Assembly: GCA_040182905.1 (NCBI GenBank)
Contig: JARQWU010000034.1
Coordinates: 1 to 58,278 of the forward strand
Length of the DNA: 58,278 nucleotides
DNA from: Barthelona sp. PAP020
Taxonomy: Eukaryota; Metamonada: BaSk clade
Direction of reading: 5' to 3'
The first letter of the stretch is position 1, and the number at the start of each line of letters is the position of its first letter. Shown in pieces: positions 39,517 through 50,200 of the stretch. The position numbers and the translations under genes were made by a program. Under the pieces are notes generated by a model. The model searched no databases. It had not been told where the DNA came from and saw only the letters and a list, made by a program, of their open reading frames with translations.

Positions 39517-42500
39517 ATGAAATTATTGTTGTTCATTTTATCATTATTTGTGATTGCTTTGGCAGATAATGAAATTCAATCTTTAAATGATGGAGTTGAT
39601 AACAAATTTAGTTTGGAGGCAAATACTTTATATCGTTATTCCCTTGATGTATGCTCTGGTTGTGACTTTCTTCTGAGAGTTCCTTCGTTTGCAACAAATG
39701 GAATTTATCATCCAAGTATTGCCATTAGTTGTGAAGATTCTTGGGCTTCTGTAAGGAATGCCACATGGACTACTCTTGATCTCCTTATGATTCGTAATTC
39801 TTATGATGATAGATTAAGAGAAGGACCTATCTACATTAATATCAGACCCTATTATGATACAACTATTGAATTAATTGCTACATCTAATCGTGAAGTACTT
39901 GATTTTGAAGCTGTTTCTTTTGTATTGGATTCTATTACAACAACTAAATGTTTTTCCATGATGTTGGATGAAAAACCTCATTTAATTTTAAATTTAACTG
40001 CAGATCCTGATAAAATTACTTTTTATGGATCATTCAACACTGGTAGGCCCAGTCCTGATTCACCTGAAAGTCTTTATGTTACAAATTATTATCCTGCGCT
40101 TACGGGCACAACTATTGAAGTTCCTGATTCAGTTGCTAGTGAATATTTTTACATATGTGCGAGATTAAATGGTAATCCTGGAGATTTGGAATATGAAAGC
40201 ACCATTACAATGGATGGAGGACGACCAACTCAGCATGTGGGTCCTAATGATTATGTTGATTTACATATTGCACCTTTACAGTATGTTTATCTCAGTTTTG
40301 ATTTCCAGCCAGATGATGTGGCAACTTTGGGATGTTTACAAAATACCACATCATCAAAGACTTCACTATACATTTCTGCTAAGCACGATAAACCACACTG
40401 GGGAAATTTTGATTCGTATTTTACCGTGGGAAGCAGTTTTTATGATACGTTAAAAGCGATCACTGATTCACCCTCAAAAGTTTGGGTTACTGTGTATAAT
40501 TTGAACCTCAAAGATGTGAATGCTCGACTTTTTTTTGTACCTAATTTGGAGTTTAGTTCCATGTTCAAATTGTCACATTATAACGATGCATCGAAGACGA
40601 TGAGATTTGCTGCATATATTCCCAGTTTTGTTTCACGTTATCCATTTTATGTATTAAGGGTTCAAAGTGACAAAGAAATATCGATTAGCGCTGATATCGA
40701 AAATCCTAACCCCACACCTGATAATGCCAAATTCTACTCAAATAATAAGGTTCTTCTGATTGAAAATACCGCAAGTATCAGCAATAACTTTTTGTTTGTT
40801 CAGATTAATGTAACAGAAGGGGTGGATTATCATTCTTTCAGGTTTACTCATGGTTACATAATGAATTTGACTTCAGGTTATAATAGATATATGACAGCCA
40901 CAGAACCACAAGTTCGTTTCTATGTTATGTACAATTACGATAAAGACAATGGTTTATTGATCAATACAGAATGTTTGCAGAACACCCTATATTGTGCTCC
41001 TACATATTATGTCTCTCAAAGTATTGCTGCACCATTGGCAGATGATTATCAATTCAAATCTGACTTCAGAGACCCATTCCAAATTCCTGATGATTCATTA
41101 ATACCTTCTCAGGACATTTTCATAACTGCCTATGATTCTGTGCCCAGTTCTTATAAATTCAGTGTTACTTTGGATAATATTGTCTTTCTGAATGATGGAG
41201 CATTTTGGCGGGGAAAATTAGAAGCTGGTAAATTTAAATTCTTCATGTTTGATCATGCTGGACATCCCGACGTTGACATGATTGTCAACGTTAAAGTTTA
41301 TGAACAATCTACTATTGACCCAGAACACTTTTATTTCTTGGGAAGTTCTGAGTGTTTGAGACCTGATTTCGCTTGTTACACTTGGATATTGAGTTCAGGT
41401 GAATTAACTGATCCAAGCATTCATGGTGGATCATCTCTTGGTACCTCCCTGAACAATGTTGCTCTCTTTGTAAAACATGAAGAAATCAATAACATGACAC
41501 GTGTTAGAAACCTTTGGAATCCCAATCGTGGCAATACTTTGGATACATTGTATGTTGAAACACCTACATATTGGCGTGCTGCTGTTGAAAATAAAGGACA
41601 AGAAGGATTTGTAAAATTCGCTGTAACCATGAACACTTTGATTACTATTCCTGAAGCTACACCTACTTATTTCACTACTGTATCAAGACCAGAATATGCT
41701 GATGCTTCTCAACATCAATTGTTCACCACATCTTTCTTACGTATTCCCAAAGAGGAGGATTATGACAAAATTGTTTTGGAAATTTATCCTTATTGTAAGG
41801 ATGGTTCTTTAGATCTTTACACATCTTATTTGGGTTATCCTTCTGAAGAATATTATGATGAAAAGTTTTTAGAAGTCAAAGGTGGTATGGGAGGTATGCC
41901 CACTCAAATAGTCATCCCAGTTGAACAAAAAATTGGGGACTTATTTGTTAAAGTTGTCAACCGTCATCTTTGTGAATTTTCTGTGAAGCGAAAAACCACT
42001 TTTGTAATTGAGAATCAAAGACCTTTTTCACAAAGAACTATTAGAGGTGGATTTTCTCCTTTTGCTGTAACTCCTGAAAGAGGCGAAGCTCTAGTGCTTT
42101 ATTTCAGATTTGATTCTGCCTTTGAAAGTCAAATTCAATTGTTTGCTTCCAATTTTTATATTCATCCCAAGCAAGATTCTTCAAGTATGGGTGTTTCATA
42201 TGAAAAACAATATACTTTCAATATAAAAGAAGGTGTTAACTTTGCTTCCATTGAGTTTGCTCCTGATGATGAATTCATTAAGAATGACTTTATCTATTTT
42301 AACATTCATACACGTGGTGGTGCTGTTACAACAAGTGTTTTAGAATATATTCATCCAAGCGGTTTTTCAATTGGTGATTTCTTTTTAATATTGTGTTCTT
42401 TGCTCATATTTGTTGTTTTTATGTTTTCCTGGTTCTACACTGATTTAACCTTCAAAGATTCTAAAGGACTATTGAATGATTATGATAAAATACCAGACAG

Positions 42501-42561
42501 TGATATTGTTTCATCTCATATGATCAAAGATGCTCCTTTAATCAATGGAAATGTAAATTAA
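39517..42561 (+). CDS. secreted type I membrane protein, unknown function (1014 aa)
   Basis: Starts at ATG 39517. Signal peptide MKLLLFILSLFVIALA, then a long ectodomain rich in beta-strand residues, one TM segment (about residues 953-974, FFLILCSLLIFVVFMFSWF) and an acidic cytoplasmic tail of about 40 residues (DYDKIPDSDIVSS). The ectodomain looks like a string of 100-130-residue beta-sandwich modules with a recurring Y-x-Y/F pattern (LYRYSLDV, YVYLSFDF, SYKFSVTL, FKFFMFD), reminiscent of bacterial PPC-type domains; this is a visual impression only. A C-S-G-C motif sits near the N-terminus; the 2866-residue protein at 47282 has C-S-D-C in the same place, suggesting related families. Cell-surface location is well supported; function is unknown. 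Confidence 0.8.
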   Translation: MKLLLFILSLFVIALADNEIQSLNDGVDNKFSLEANTLYRYSLDVCSGCDFLLRVPSFATNGIYHPSIAISCEDSWASVRNATWTTLDLLMIRNSYDDRLREGPIYINIRPYYDTTIELIATSNREVLDFEAVSFVLDSITTTKCFSMMLDEKPHLILNLTADPDKITFYGSFNTGRPSPDSPESLYVTNYYPALTGTTIEVPDSVASEYFYICARLNGNPGDLEYESTITMDGGRPTQHVGPNDYVDLHIAPLQYVYLSFDFQPDDVATLGCLQNTTSSKTSLYISAKHDKPHWGNFDSYFTVGSSFYDTLKAITDSPSKVWVTVYNLNLKDVNARLFFVPNLEFSSMFKLSHYNDASKTMRFAAYIPSFVSRYPFYVLRVQSDKEISISADIENPNPTPDNAKFYSNNKVLLIENTASISNNFLFVQINVTEGVDYHSFRFTHGYIMNLTSGYNRYMTATEPQVRFYVMYNYDKDNGLLINTECLQNTLYCAPTYYVSQSIAAPLADDYQFKSDFRDPFQIPDDSLIPSQDIFITAYDSVPSSYKFSVTLDNIVFLNDGAFWRGKLEAGKFKFFMFDHAGHPDVDMIVNVKVYEQSTIDPEHFYFLGSSECLRPDFACYTWILSSGELTDPSIHGGSSLGTSLNNVALFVKHEEINNMTRVRNLWNPNRGNTLDTLYVETPTYWRAAVENKGQEGFVKFAVTMNTLITIPEATPTYFTTVSRPEYADASQHQLFTTSFLRIPKEEDYDKIVLEIYPYCKDGSLDLYTSYLGYPSEEYYDEKFLEVKGGMGGMPTQIVIPVEQKIGDLFVKVVNRHLCEFSVKRKTTFVIENQRPFSQRTIRGGFSPFAVTPERGEALVLYFRFDSAFESQIQLFASNFYIHPKQDSSSMGVSYEKQYTFNIKEGVNFASIEFAPDDEFIKNDFIYFNIHTRGGAVTTSVLEYIHPSGFSIGDFFLILCSLLIFVVFMFSWFYTDLTFKDSKGLLNDYDKIPDSDIVSSHMIKDAPLINGNVN

Positions 42562-42670
42562 AAAAATAAATAAAATAAAAAAAAAAAAAAAAAAATTGTT
42601 GTTGAAATGATGTGACAGTGTTTTTAAATTTTTATAAAATTTTCTTTTTTAATTTTTTAATAATTATTTC

Positions 42671-42768
42671 CAAGCCAAGAAGCACTGTGCGTATGAGTGA
42701 ATAAGAAAGAATAGTGTTTATTTGGTTAAAGGCTTTCGAGGCCCCATTGATTTGTTGAGCAACTTTAG
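42671..42768 (-). repeat. dispersed intergenic repeat, copy B (left inverted arm)
   Basis: The arm reads CAAGCCAAGAAGCACTGTGC, continues to TTTGGTTAAAGGCTTTCGAG and then GGCCCCATTGAT. Its reverse complement aligns with 43642-43741 over about 95 bp, with the best block TTTGGTTAA-GGCTTTCGAGGCCC identical but for one base. It lies 110 bp past the stop of the upstream gene. Confidence 0.75.
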
Positions 42769-43641
42769 ATTTTCTAAGGTAAAGTTTAAACTTTTGTGGA
42801 AGTTCATGCTCAATGAACGGAATTTATTGGAGATATAAAGAGGTCATCAAATATCACTTCCTTTATTTGTTGTTTCTTGACCATCTTTAGGTCCAATTTT
42901 TTAAGTTACTTGGGCATCTGAATCCACGTGAGTTTTCCCCAAACCTTAAGCTAACTCGTTTCGTTGTTCACTGAACAACTCATACCTCATAAATATCCAA
43001 TAAAATTTTGCTTTTGCAAAAATACAAAAAGAATAGGATTGGAAAATTTTTCGAAAATTTATGTACTTAATGAGCAAGATTCAATTGCAGCCTCTCTTTT
43101 TTTTTTGGCTAAGATTTGTTACAAGAAGTTGAAATACAAGGTTTATTTTAAACCTTTCTTTGGATTTCTTTCAAACAAAATCTGCCCATACTTCTCATTG
43201 TTGAGATGAAAGAACTCACAGATTTGTCCATGTTCTGTTGAAAAATATAATCAGCATCGTTTTATACCAATGTTTTTGTTTTTACTGCAACAATAATAAA
43301 AGTTATATGCAGTTTGAAATTTGCACGATTGTGAAACAAATTTGCTTAGGTAGGACAAACAACTCAAAACACTCATTTTAAGGTATTCCAGTCAAAAGAA
43401 ATGAGCTACTGAAATTCAATCTTGATGAGCAAATGGGGAAATTTTTGTCAGCAGTGAAACAACCATATTTGTTTTCAGAGAAACGAAACTCAGAGAACTC
43501 ATACAGGCGAATTTCAAAAAAAGCAATAGAGTAGCTGAAATTCAGCCAGAACTGCAAAGCAAGAGAGTTTGAAATATGTAACCCTGTTTTTTGCATTCAA
43601 TAAAGCAAAATTTTGCAGTTTTAGCTTTCTTTTTGAAAAAA

Positions 43642-43741
43642 TTGAAAGTTTCAATGGATCAATCGGGCCTCGAAAGCCATTAACCAAACAAACAATATCA
43701 TTCTCATTCACGCCCGCACAGGAATTCTTGGGTTGAAAATT
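43642..43741 (+). repeat. dispersed intergenic repeat, copy C (right inverted arm)
   Basis: Contains GTTTCAATGGATCAATC, GGGCCTCGAAAGCC, TTAACCAAAC and, at the outer end, CCCGCACAGGAATTCTTGGG. Read in reverse complement, these occur in the same order in 42671-42768. The core also matches copy A at 5520-5600 in direct orientation. No target-site duplication is obvious by eye. Confidence 0.75.
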
Positions 43742-43915
43742 CGAATCCATTTTTAAGGATATTCTGTCAGAAAAAGAGTTTGTTTCTTTAATCCTGAAAG
43801 GTGATAGATATTAATTGGACCAAATCTATAAAAATACATTTTGATGTGTGGCTAACTTCCCATTTCTTTTTGTGCAAAGTGCAGACCAAAAAAAAATTAC
43901 AAAAATTTACCAAAA

Positions 43916-45454
43916 TCAATCTTTCATCATCAAAGGAGCCTTCTCTGATGATAAATCTTCTTTAGAAAGAACTCGAATCAACCAATCTTTTTTTACAAAC
44001 ACAAAAAAAATCATTGAAATTGCACAACACCATCCAAATACAACGGTAATGTAAGGAGCCAAAACCATGATGTTTCTAACAGGAACACGATAATCAAAAG
44101 CAAAAGGTTCATAAGTATCAAACTCATCATCCCAATCAACAAACAAAGCAGTGTAAGGAAGACTTAATCTGGGAGCTCCTGTACCACTAACGATTAACAC
44201 CTCAGCATTTCCATCGTTTCTAAGCATACTCATTCCATTTTCAATGGCTCTCAAAGCGAAATGATGTGATATAGTAGGAGTAACTTGTTTCCAATCTAAG
44301 GCAGGTGTGAATAAAATATCGACTTGATTTCTTCCTAAGAAATTATTATAAATGTCAAACTGTGAATCAAAGCATATTTGAAACCCAAATCTTCCCCATT
44401 GGGTGTCAATTATCAAAGGAGGTTTACCTCCTAGCATAGCATAGGGACTTTCTATTTGAGGAACCAAATGTTCTTTATTAAATCTACCAATTAACCCTGT
44501 AGAATTGAATATGAATAATGAATTGTATCCATTATTTGTAATGACGTTATTACTATCTAAATCGAAGATAAACAAATTGATGATCATGAATTTAGATTGG
44601 TCCTTAGCAATATTTTCAAATTTGCTGAGCCATACTGAAGTTTCATTATAAGTGGGACTATCAAACATAACAAAAGCACATTCACTTATCATGATGATAG
44701 GGGAATCACTCTTTTTAACACTTTTCACAAAATAATCATACCATTTATCATTTTTTCGTGAAAATTCTTCTTTAGCCTTATCAACTCCACCTGCTAAACT
44801 TTTGGCAAAATTTTGACCTCCAAATACAATATTAGTGACTTCAACATGCTCAAATTTTTCAATTCGATAATCGTAATACTGTTGTCTTAATTGTCCAAGA
44901 CAAACCATCAATGAAAGTATAATTAACCCATGAATTATACGCTTACTAGACAGCTTCTTTTCTTTAAACATGTGCCCACATATTAACACCAAAATTAAGG
45001 TTAAAAATGGCAACCCTCCAATGATTAACCATTGAGCAAGTGGATTAAAATCATAAATAGCTCGAATATGATAAGAAAGTCCACCATACTCAGAAAAAAT
45101 ACTCAGTAAAAATGAACATCCAGCAGTACTTAAACCCAAGGTTAAGACATCAAATTTAGATATTTTAGTAAAAATAAAAGGTAAAACTTCGAAAGTAATG
45201 AAAATACCTAACGCCATTCCAATATGAAACAAACCATACTTTTCTAATGGAACAAAATTAGAAGTCCCAAACAAAAGCATAAAATATTGAATAATAAAAG
45301 TGGGAATAACTATATTTTTAGGAAAATGAAAAAATATATATGATCTAGTACAAAAATATGGAAGAATAAAAATTCCAAGACTGAATTCACTTACATTAAG
45401 ACCAAAAAATAAATGTAATAAAGCTATCAAATATAAAACAAAGTTATTTTTCAT
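43916..45454 (-). CDS. nitrilase-superfamily membrane protein, apolipoprotein N-acyltransferase (Lnt)-like
   Basis: The start is ATG 45454 (512 residues); the frame extends to a TTG at 45472. The N-terminal 200 residues hold about six membrane helices; a carbon-nitrogen hydrolase domain covers about 215-460, and a final TM helix (ITVVFGWCCAISMIFFVFV) is followed by a short tail. The layout is that of bacterial Lnt. The catalytic triad is intact: Glu258 (MISECAF), Lys327 (GRFNKEHLVP, compare the Lnt Y-x-K-x-H-LVP) and Cys361 (FQICFDSQF). FALRAIENGMSMLRNDG matches the Lnt segment LRAVENGRPLLRATNTG. Lnt N-acylates lipoproteins with phospholipid-derived acyl groups; eukaryotes lack that lipoprotein pathway, so the substrate here is unknown. 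It faces SCAI divergently across 200 bp. Confidence 0.85.
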   Translation of the reverse strand: MKNNFVLYLIALLHLFFGLNVSEFSLGIFILPYFCTRSYIFFHFPKNIVIPTFIIQYFMLLFGTSNFVPLEKYGLFHIGMALGIFITFEVLPFIFTKISKFDVLTLGLSTAGCSFLLSIFSEYGGLSYHIRAIYDFNPLAQWLIIGGLPFLTLILVLICGHMFKEKKLSSKRIIHGLIILSLMVCLGQLRQQYYDYRIEKFEHVEVTNIVFGGQNFAKSLAGGVDKAKEEFSRKNDKWYDYFVKSVKKSDSPIIMISECAFVMFDSPTYNETSVWLSKFENIAKDQSKFMIINLFIFDLDSNNVITNNGYNSLFIFNSTGLIGRFNKEHLVPQIESPYAMLGGKPPLIIDTQWGRFGFQICFDSQFDIYNNFLGRNQVDILFTPALDWKQVTPTISHHFALRAIENGMSMLRNDGNAEVLIVSGTGAPRLSLPYTALFVDWDDEFDTYEPFAFDYRVPVRNIMVLAPYITVVFGWCCAISMIFFVFVKKDWLIRVLSKEDLSSEKAPLMMKD

Positions 45455-45650
45455 TGACAAAAGCAAATACAATGATAAACAAAAAAAATGACAAAAATTT
45501 GAAAAGTGAAGACTTAATGTTTCTTGATATTTTTAATTGATACTCATTATTTGATCGATTGAAAATGATTGAAAATATGAAACACAAACAAAATTTTCAA
45601 TATTGAACAAGTAAATTCATAACAATCATTTTATATTTCCCAAACAATAG

Positions 45651-45674
45651 ATGAATGTCAAAACCAAGCAGTGA
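45651..45674 (+). other. 7-codon upstream ORF overlapping the SCAI start
   Basis: ATG at 45651 opens a frame of seven codons ending in TGA at 45674, overlapping the presumed SCAI ATG at 45655 in another frame (sequence ATGAATGTC). If scanning ribosomes use the first ATG, SCAI translation would depend on leaky scanning or on transcription starting within these few bases. Confidence 0.35.
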
Positions 45675-47139
45675 ATTTTCAGATTTATTAACTCAATCAA
45701 AACAACTATTTGTTGGAGTTCGAAGTTTACCTCTTTTTCTTGATGATAATATTTGGCAACCTCAATTTAGAAGATGTTTTGAAATATTTACCCGTATTTG
45801 GATATTACAAAAAGAATTTCGTCAAGAAATTACCACAGAAAACAATTTTACCAGACAAGAATTAGGGGACATTTGTTCAAAAATTGCTCAATTGTATGTT
45901 TTTTATTATGTCAGAACTTCTGATATTACTTATTTAAATAAAGCTAATGATTTTTTAACAGTGATCTTAAAAAGAAGATATTTTCCCTCCAAAATCACAC
46001 AAGAAACAATTTATTATGTCAAAATTTTACGATTATTGTCTAGACAATGTATTATTACCACCATATTAGCAGACAATTCAATATTTACGCAAATAAAGAA
46101 TTTTAGGGAAGTTTTAAATGAATACGAAAATTCATTTGAATTTTCAAATAATTGGTCGACATTTTATGAAAATATTAGTGATTTCGTTGATTGTATTTCA
46201 ATAACTATTGAAGGCCAACCTCAAATGATATCTGCTCGATTGAATTCAGAGTATTTTCTTGATTTTTCTGCCAAGTCTTCTACAACTGTCAAGTACCATT
46301 TGGCAAAGGCATTAATGATTGACGATATTCTTGAAGACAACCTTATCCTCAGTTTGGGCTTTCAAACCCATTTTATCACACAATATTTGGAAAGAAATTC
46401 AAATACACTGAATATTGGTGAAATTGTAAAGAAGTTTACCTGTCATTCTCCACCCATCAGTTTATCACTGCATTCAATGGGATTTGTTTGCAATTCTTTG
46501 AGAGAGGATGAATGTCTGCTTCTACATATATCTTATTCACCCAATGATCATTTAAAACGTTCTTCTTCTTCAATGTTGAGTCCCATCACTGCAAAAGCAT
46601 CAAACTTGGATATAAAATTCACCAAGAATGATTCTGATCTTCTAAATGCCCATGATATTCAACCTTTTACCCGATTCCCGTTATTCATAATTATCAACGC
46701 TGATAATTCCAACGACTTTTTGGATGTTGACTTTCTCAAAGATCAATGCATTTTATTGACAAGTGGATCAAGTGTGTTGCATTTCTCAATCTTTTTGTCA
46801 TCTCCCATACATGCATTAATTGACATGTTTGAGTTGGAAATGCAATCAATGAATGAATTTGATCAGCTGAATAACGATATTAAAAAATGGTTATTAAAAA
46901 TAAATGTACTGTTGAATAGTTGTGATTTTGATGGAAAAGAACTGTTATCAGATGTCTCACTGAAAGTGATATTTCTCAGATTTGTCTTGTTTAGGTATTT
47001 GGTCGAAAAGTTCTTTTTTGATGATAATTTACCCCAATCCAAGCCAAAATTACCCATAAAGTTATTTGAACAAACTGTTGTCAAAGAAGTGCTTGATGAA
47101 TTTATGGAAAAATGGTTTAATAAAAAGGCTCAAATTTGA
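45655..47139 (+). CDS. SCAI: SCAI (suppressor of cancer cell invasion) homologue
   Basis: The 494-residue protein matches SCAI through its N-terminal half: FSDLLTQSKQLFVGVRSLPLF (compare FCYLLEKSKQLFNGLRDLP), FTRIWILQKEFRQ, LGDICSKIAQLYVFYYVRTS (compare IGEIASKIGQLYYHYYLRTS) followed by YLNKA, then an I-x-RRY block. The C-terminal part keeps the ISLHSMGF and FPLFIIINADNSNDF segments, which resemble the family's PLFLIVDSDNS-like region. SCAI in animals is a nuclear cofactor of MRTF/SRF-type transcription and of 53BP1-linked repair; it is also found in plants and protists, where its role is unclear. About 100 residues shorter than the human protein. The ATG overlaps a small uORF. It converges on the 2866-residue gene (142 bp gap). 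Confidence 0.87.
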   Translation: MSKPSSEFSDLLTQSKQLFVGVRSLPLFLDDNIWQPQFRRCFEIFTRIWILQKEFRQEITTENNFTRQELGDICSKIAQLYVFYYVRTSDITYLNKANDFLTVILKRRYFPSKITQETIYYVKILRLLSRQCIITTILADNSIFTQIKNFREVLNEYENSFEFSNNWSTFYENISDFVDCISITIEGQPQMISARLNSEYFLDFSAKSSTTVKYHLAKALMIDDILEDNLILSLGFQTHFITQYLERNSNTLNIGEIVKKFTCHSPPISLSLHSMGFVCNSLREDECLLLHISYSPNDHLKRSSSSMLSPITAKASNLDIKFTKNDSDLLNAHDIQPFTRFPLFIIINADNSNDFLDVDFLKDQCILLTSGSSVLHFSIFLSSPIHALIDMFELEMQSMNEFDQLNNDIKKWLLKINVLLNSCDFDGKELLSDVSLKVIFLRFVLFRYLVEKFFFDDNLPQSKPKLPIKLFEQTVVKEVLDEFMEKWFNKKAQI

Positions 47140-47281
47140 TTTGATAGATGCTTTTTTTTTTCTCTTTTTGCTGTGGAATTTTCAAAGGAAAGATTAAATT
47201 CCACTGCGCACTGCATGTATATCATCACTCCAGAGCCGAAAAAAAAAAAACATTAATTATGAGCTTTATCACACAAATTTT

Positions 47282-50200
47282 TTAAACAATGTTAGCTTGA
47301 CGTCTTCTTTGATTAGCTAAAGGATTAGCAGTCATTGAAGAGGAAGGAACATTGGTTGAAGCAGTTTCAGTATCTTTCTTCTTGAAAACGCAAGTTCTCA
47401 AAATTGAACCAACAGCAACAATAATTAGAATAATGACCAAAATGTACAACCACAACATATTCTTGGTTTCTGCAACAGAAGCCTTAAACATAACAGGTTC
47501 AACAATTTCAACAGGAACAGTATTGAAACCATCAATGTTATTTTTGGTGTCAACATCTTCCCAACCACACTTTTCAATAATGTCATCAACAGGAATAAAT
47601 TCATCATTTCCTACAACAGTAAACTCACGACATGCCAAACTCTTGAGAGCATTTTGACATTCAGCAGAAGGTTCTAATCCTTTAACAACAATACTATCAA
47701 CACCATCTTGAGAAGTAATCCAGCTGCTGGATTTAGAGAAGGCAGCAGCCAATAATTCAACATATTTCTTTTCAGCACTCTTCAAAATAAGGGCATCAGT
47801 GGTCTTATCAGCAGATAAGACTTGAATTCCTTGACAGATACCTCCAACATCAGTATAACGACGGTCTACACGAGAAATCTTTGCAACTTCACCAGTAGCA
47901 GGGGCATCATAGAACAAACAGAATTTCTTACCAGAATATCTGGTTTCACCCTTCAATAAATCAGCCATATCAATATATTGAGGTAAATTAGATGTTAAAT
48001 TAAATTCATAAAGTTTCTCAATTGCAACAGCATTTTCGTATTTAGAATCATAACGACGATAAGGATCAAAAGATAAGTATTTGACATTCTTAAGATTTTC
48101 CAACTTCAAATAGAAATTTTGGGAATCCATGCTGAAACAAGTTTGAGTTCCTTCTTCAATGACATATTCACTCTTCATAGAAGGCAATTCAGATTGATAA
48201 TAATCTAAAGTAGTATCCTTGTCGGGAGAATAGAAAATCAAGTAGAGTTCATAATCGTCAGTAGTAGCCATCTTTGAAGCAGACTTGTCAAAAGATGCAA
48301 GAGTGAAATATCCAGTCTTTTCAGCATAATTGTACATGTAAACTTCAGCTTCAGTAGAAATATTGTAGAAGAGAATGGAACTCTTGAAAGGGAAAGAATA
48401 GAACTTGCCCTTTTCAAGTGTTTGACCGAGATATGCAATTTCGCTTTCAAACTTTAGAACTTCCATATCATCAAGAAGATTCAACTTAATCTTAAGTGTA
48501 TGGGTAATTGTCTTATCAGTCAATAAAGGCAAGAACATGTACTTGTCATATTCACCAAAATCGATCTCTTGAATAAGACTGAGGCCTTGAAGGAAGATTA
48601 AACCATTCTTATGACTCTCAATATTGAAGAAACTGTGATACATTTCTTGTTTACCATATGATTCATATGTGAAGACACCAGAATTTACAGTTTCACCATC
48701 AATGAACATACCAACATGTTCAATAACATTACCAATGGTGCTGATTGTTACCTCATTGGTTTCACCATCAAATCTGGGAATGGCAGAAGTTCCCTTAACC
48801 ATAACCATTTTCACATAAGGAACAGATGAATAATCACCATGAACAATGCAATAAGTAAAGACTTTCTTCATAGGCTTAAAAGTGAAGCCCACAGATGAAA
48901 CAGAGAAACCTTGACTCAAAGTTTGTCCTTCATAAAAGATAATTGTGGTTCTATCCTTTGCAAAACTGCCATCATCAATGTAGATGAAATCTTTGTCCAA
49001 ATCGAAAGAATCAGGTAAAGTAAACTTTAAGAAATTGATTTCATTCTTGGTAACTGAAGGAACAGTAAACAAGGGATAATATGATTGACCGAAATACTTA
49101 TAATTTTCATAATATGTGGAAAGTTCACCAAAATCATATTCAACAGCTGAAGATGCTCTTTCGTATAATTTGCTCACAACATGGTCAGTGTTGGTTAAAC
49201 ACATCTTTTCAGTAAATCCAGTGGGATATGGCAAATGCTTGAAATACAATAAATATGCTTTGGCATAACCTTTAATCATGTTGAAATCAGCATAAATGTT
49301 GACAACTTCAATATTTGAAGGATCAGACAAAGTATAATAGTCAAAGTCGGTAATATCACCAGTCATCATTTGAAGAACACTAATTTCCTTGTAAGGTGTT
49401 CTAAGAACAAAGTAATCACCAGGATTAAGAGTGTAGCAGCTGGAAGTTTCAATGATATCCATGTCTTTAAGGTGAGGTAAAACAACAAATTCGATTTCGT
49501 ATTCAAAATCAGCATTGTTAGAACTGAACATGATTGGATACTCCTTACCAACAACAACATGGTGAATAAACTCAGTGTTCAAGTAAATGTCACCAGTAGT
49601 GGAAGTAATAGAACCTTCTTTATCAGCAGTTGTGAAAGAAATAGTGGTGATTTGGGTCTTTTTGTAGGCAGCATATTTCAAATAGTCATCACGATCTAAG
49701 GATTTGAGATTAGTATAACCAATAGCATTAATCTTCATGATCATATGTTGTCCATAATTGGTTTGAACATCATCAGTAAGAAGTTCATTAACGTAAATAT
49801 TGGTGGTAATGCCCTTCTTGGTAGCAATCTTAAATGAGCCGCTTGTGGCATCAACAAAAATGTTCTTTTCAGAAGGATACATCATTTCCAAAGTGATGGA
49901 AGTTGAAGACACACTGTTTTCAACATGGAAATACATTTCTCTATCCAAGTAGTTAACAGTTTGTTCTGTTGCACAACTAATGAATCCTTGATAGCACAAT
50001 TTTTGTCCACTAGTTAATGACAAAACACGTTGATCATGAACTCTATTCATCTTATATTTGAAACCAAAGCTCTTGTATTCACAATTACTTTCATAGAATG
50101 GTTTGTATTCTCCATTTACATTACAAGTAACTCTATATTCAAAAGGAACAGATAAACCAACAACAGCGGTGGGATTCTCACGAGCTAATGAAACTGGGGT

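Larger units (their letters stand above)
42562..43915. other. long intergenic region bearing an inverted repeat pair
   Basis: This 1354-bp stretch is the longest gene-free segment here. It lies between two convergent genes (1014-aa protein + and Lnt-like -). It begins with a 19-A run (42577-42595). It is less AT-extreme than the other spacers. Small ORFs of 70-80 codons occur on both strands but none resembles a protein. Two inverted copies of a repeat (42671-42768 and 43642-43741) bracket about 870 bp, and internal short repeats are present (for example CTGAAATTCA at about 43409 and 43536). A decayed non-autonomous mobile element, or a pair of non-coding transcription units, would fit. Confidence 0.6.

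Noticed and set aside
42964-43209. An 81-codon plus-strand ORF in the long spacer
   Set aside because: Composition resembles translated spacer, no family or domain is apparent, and it lies between the two repeat arms.
43730-43755. A TTCGAATCC string resembling a tRNA B box
   Set aside because: The flanking bases do not pair into a T arm, and no A box or acceptor stem is found upstream; it also lies inside the outer end of the repeat arm.
42660-47240. Similarity between GCACTGTGCGTATG (42.68 kb) and GCACTGCATGTATA (47.21 kb)
   Set aside because: Too short and too diverged to separate from chance, with no extension on either side.
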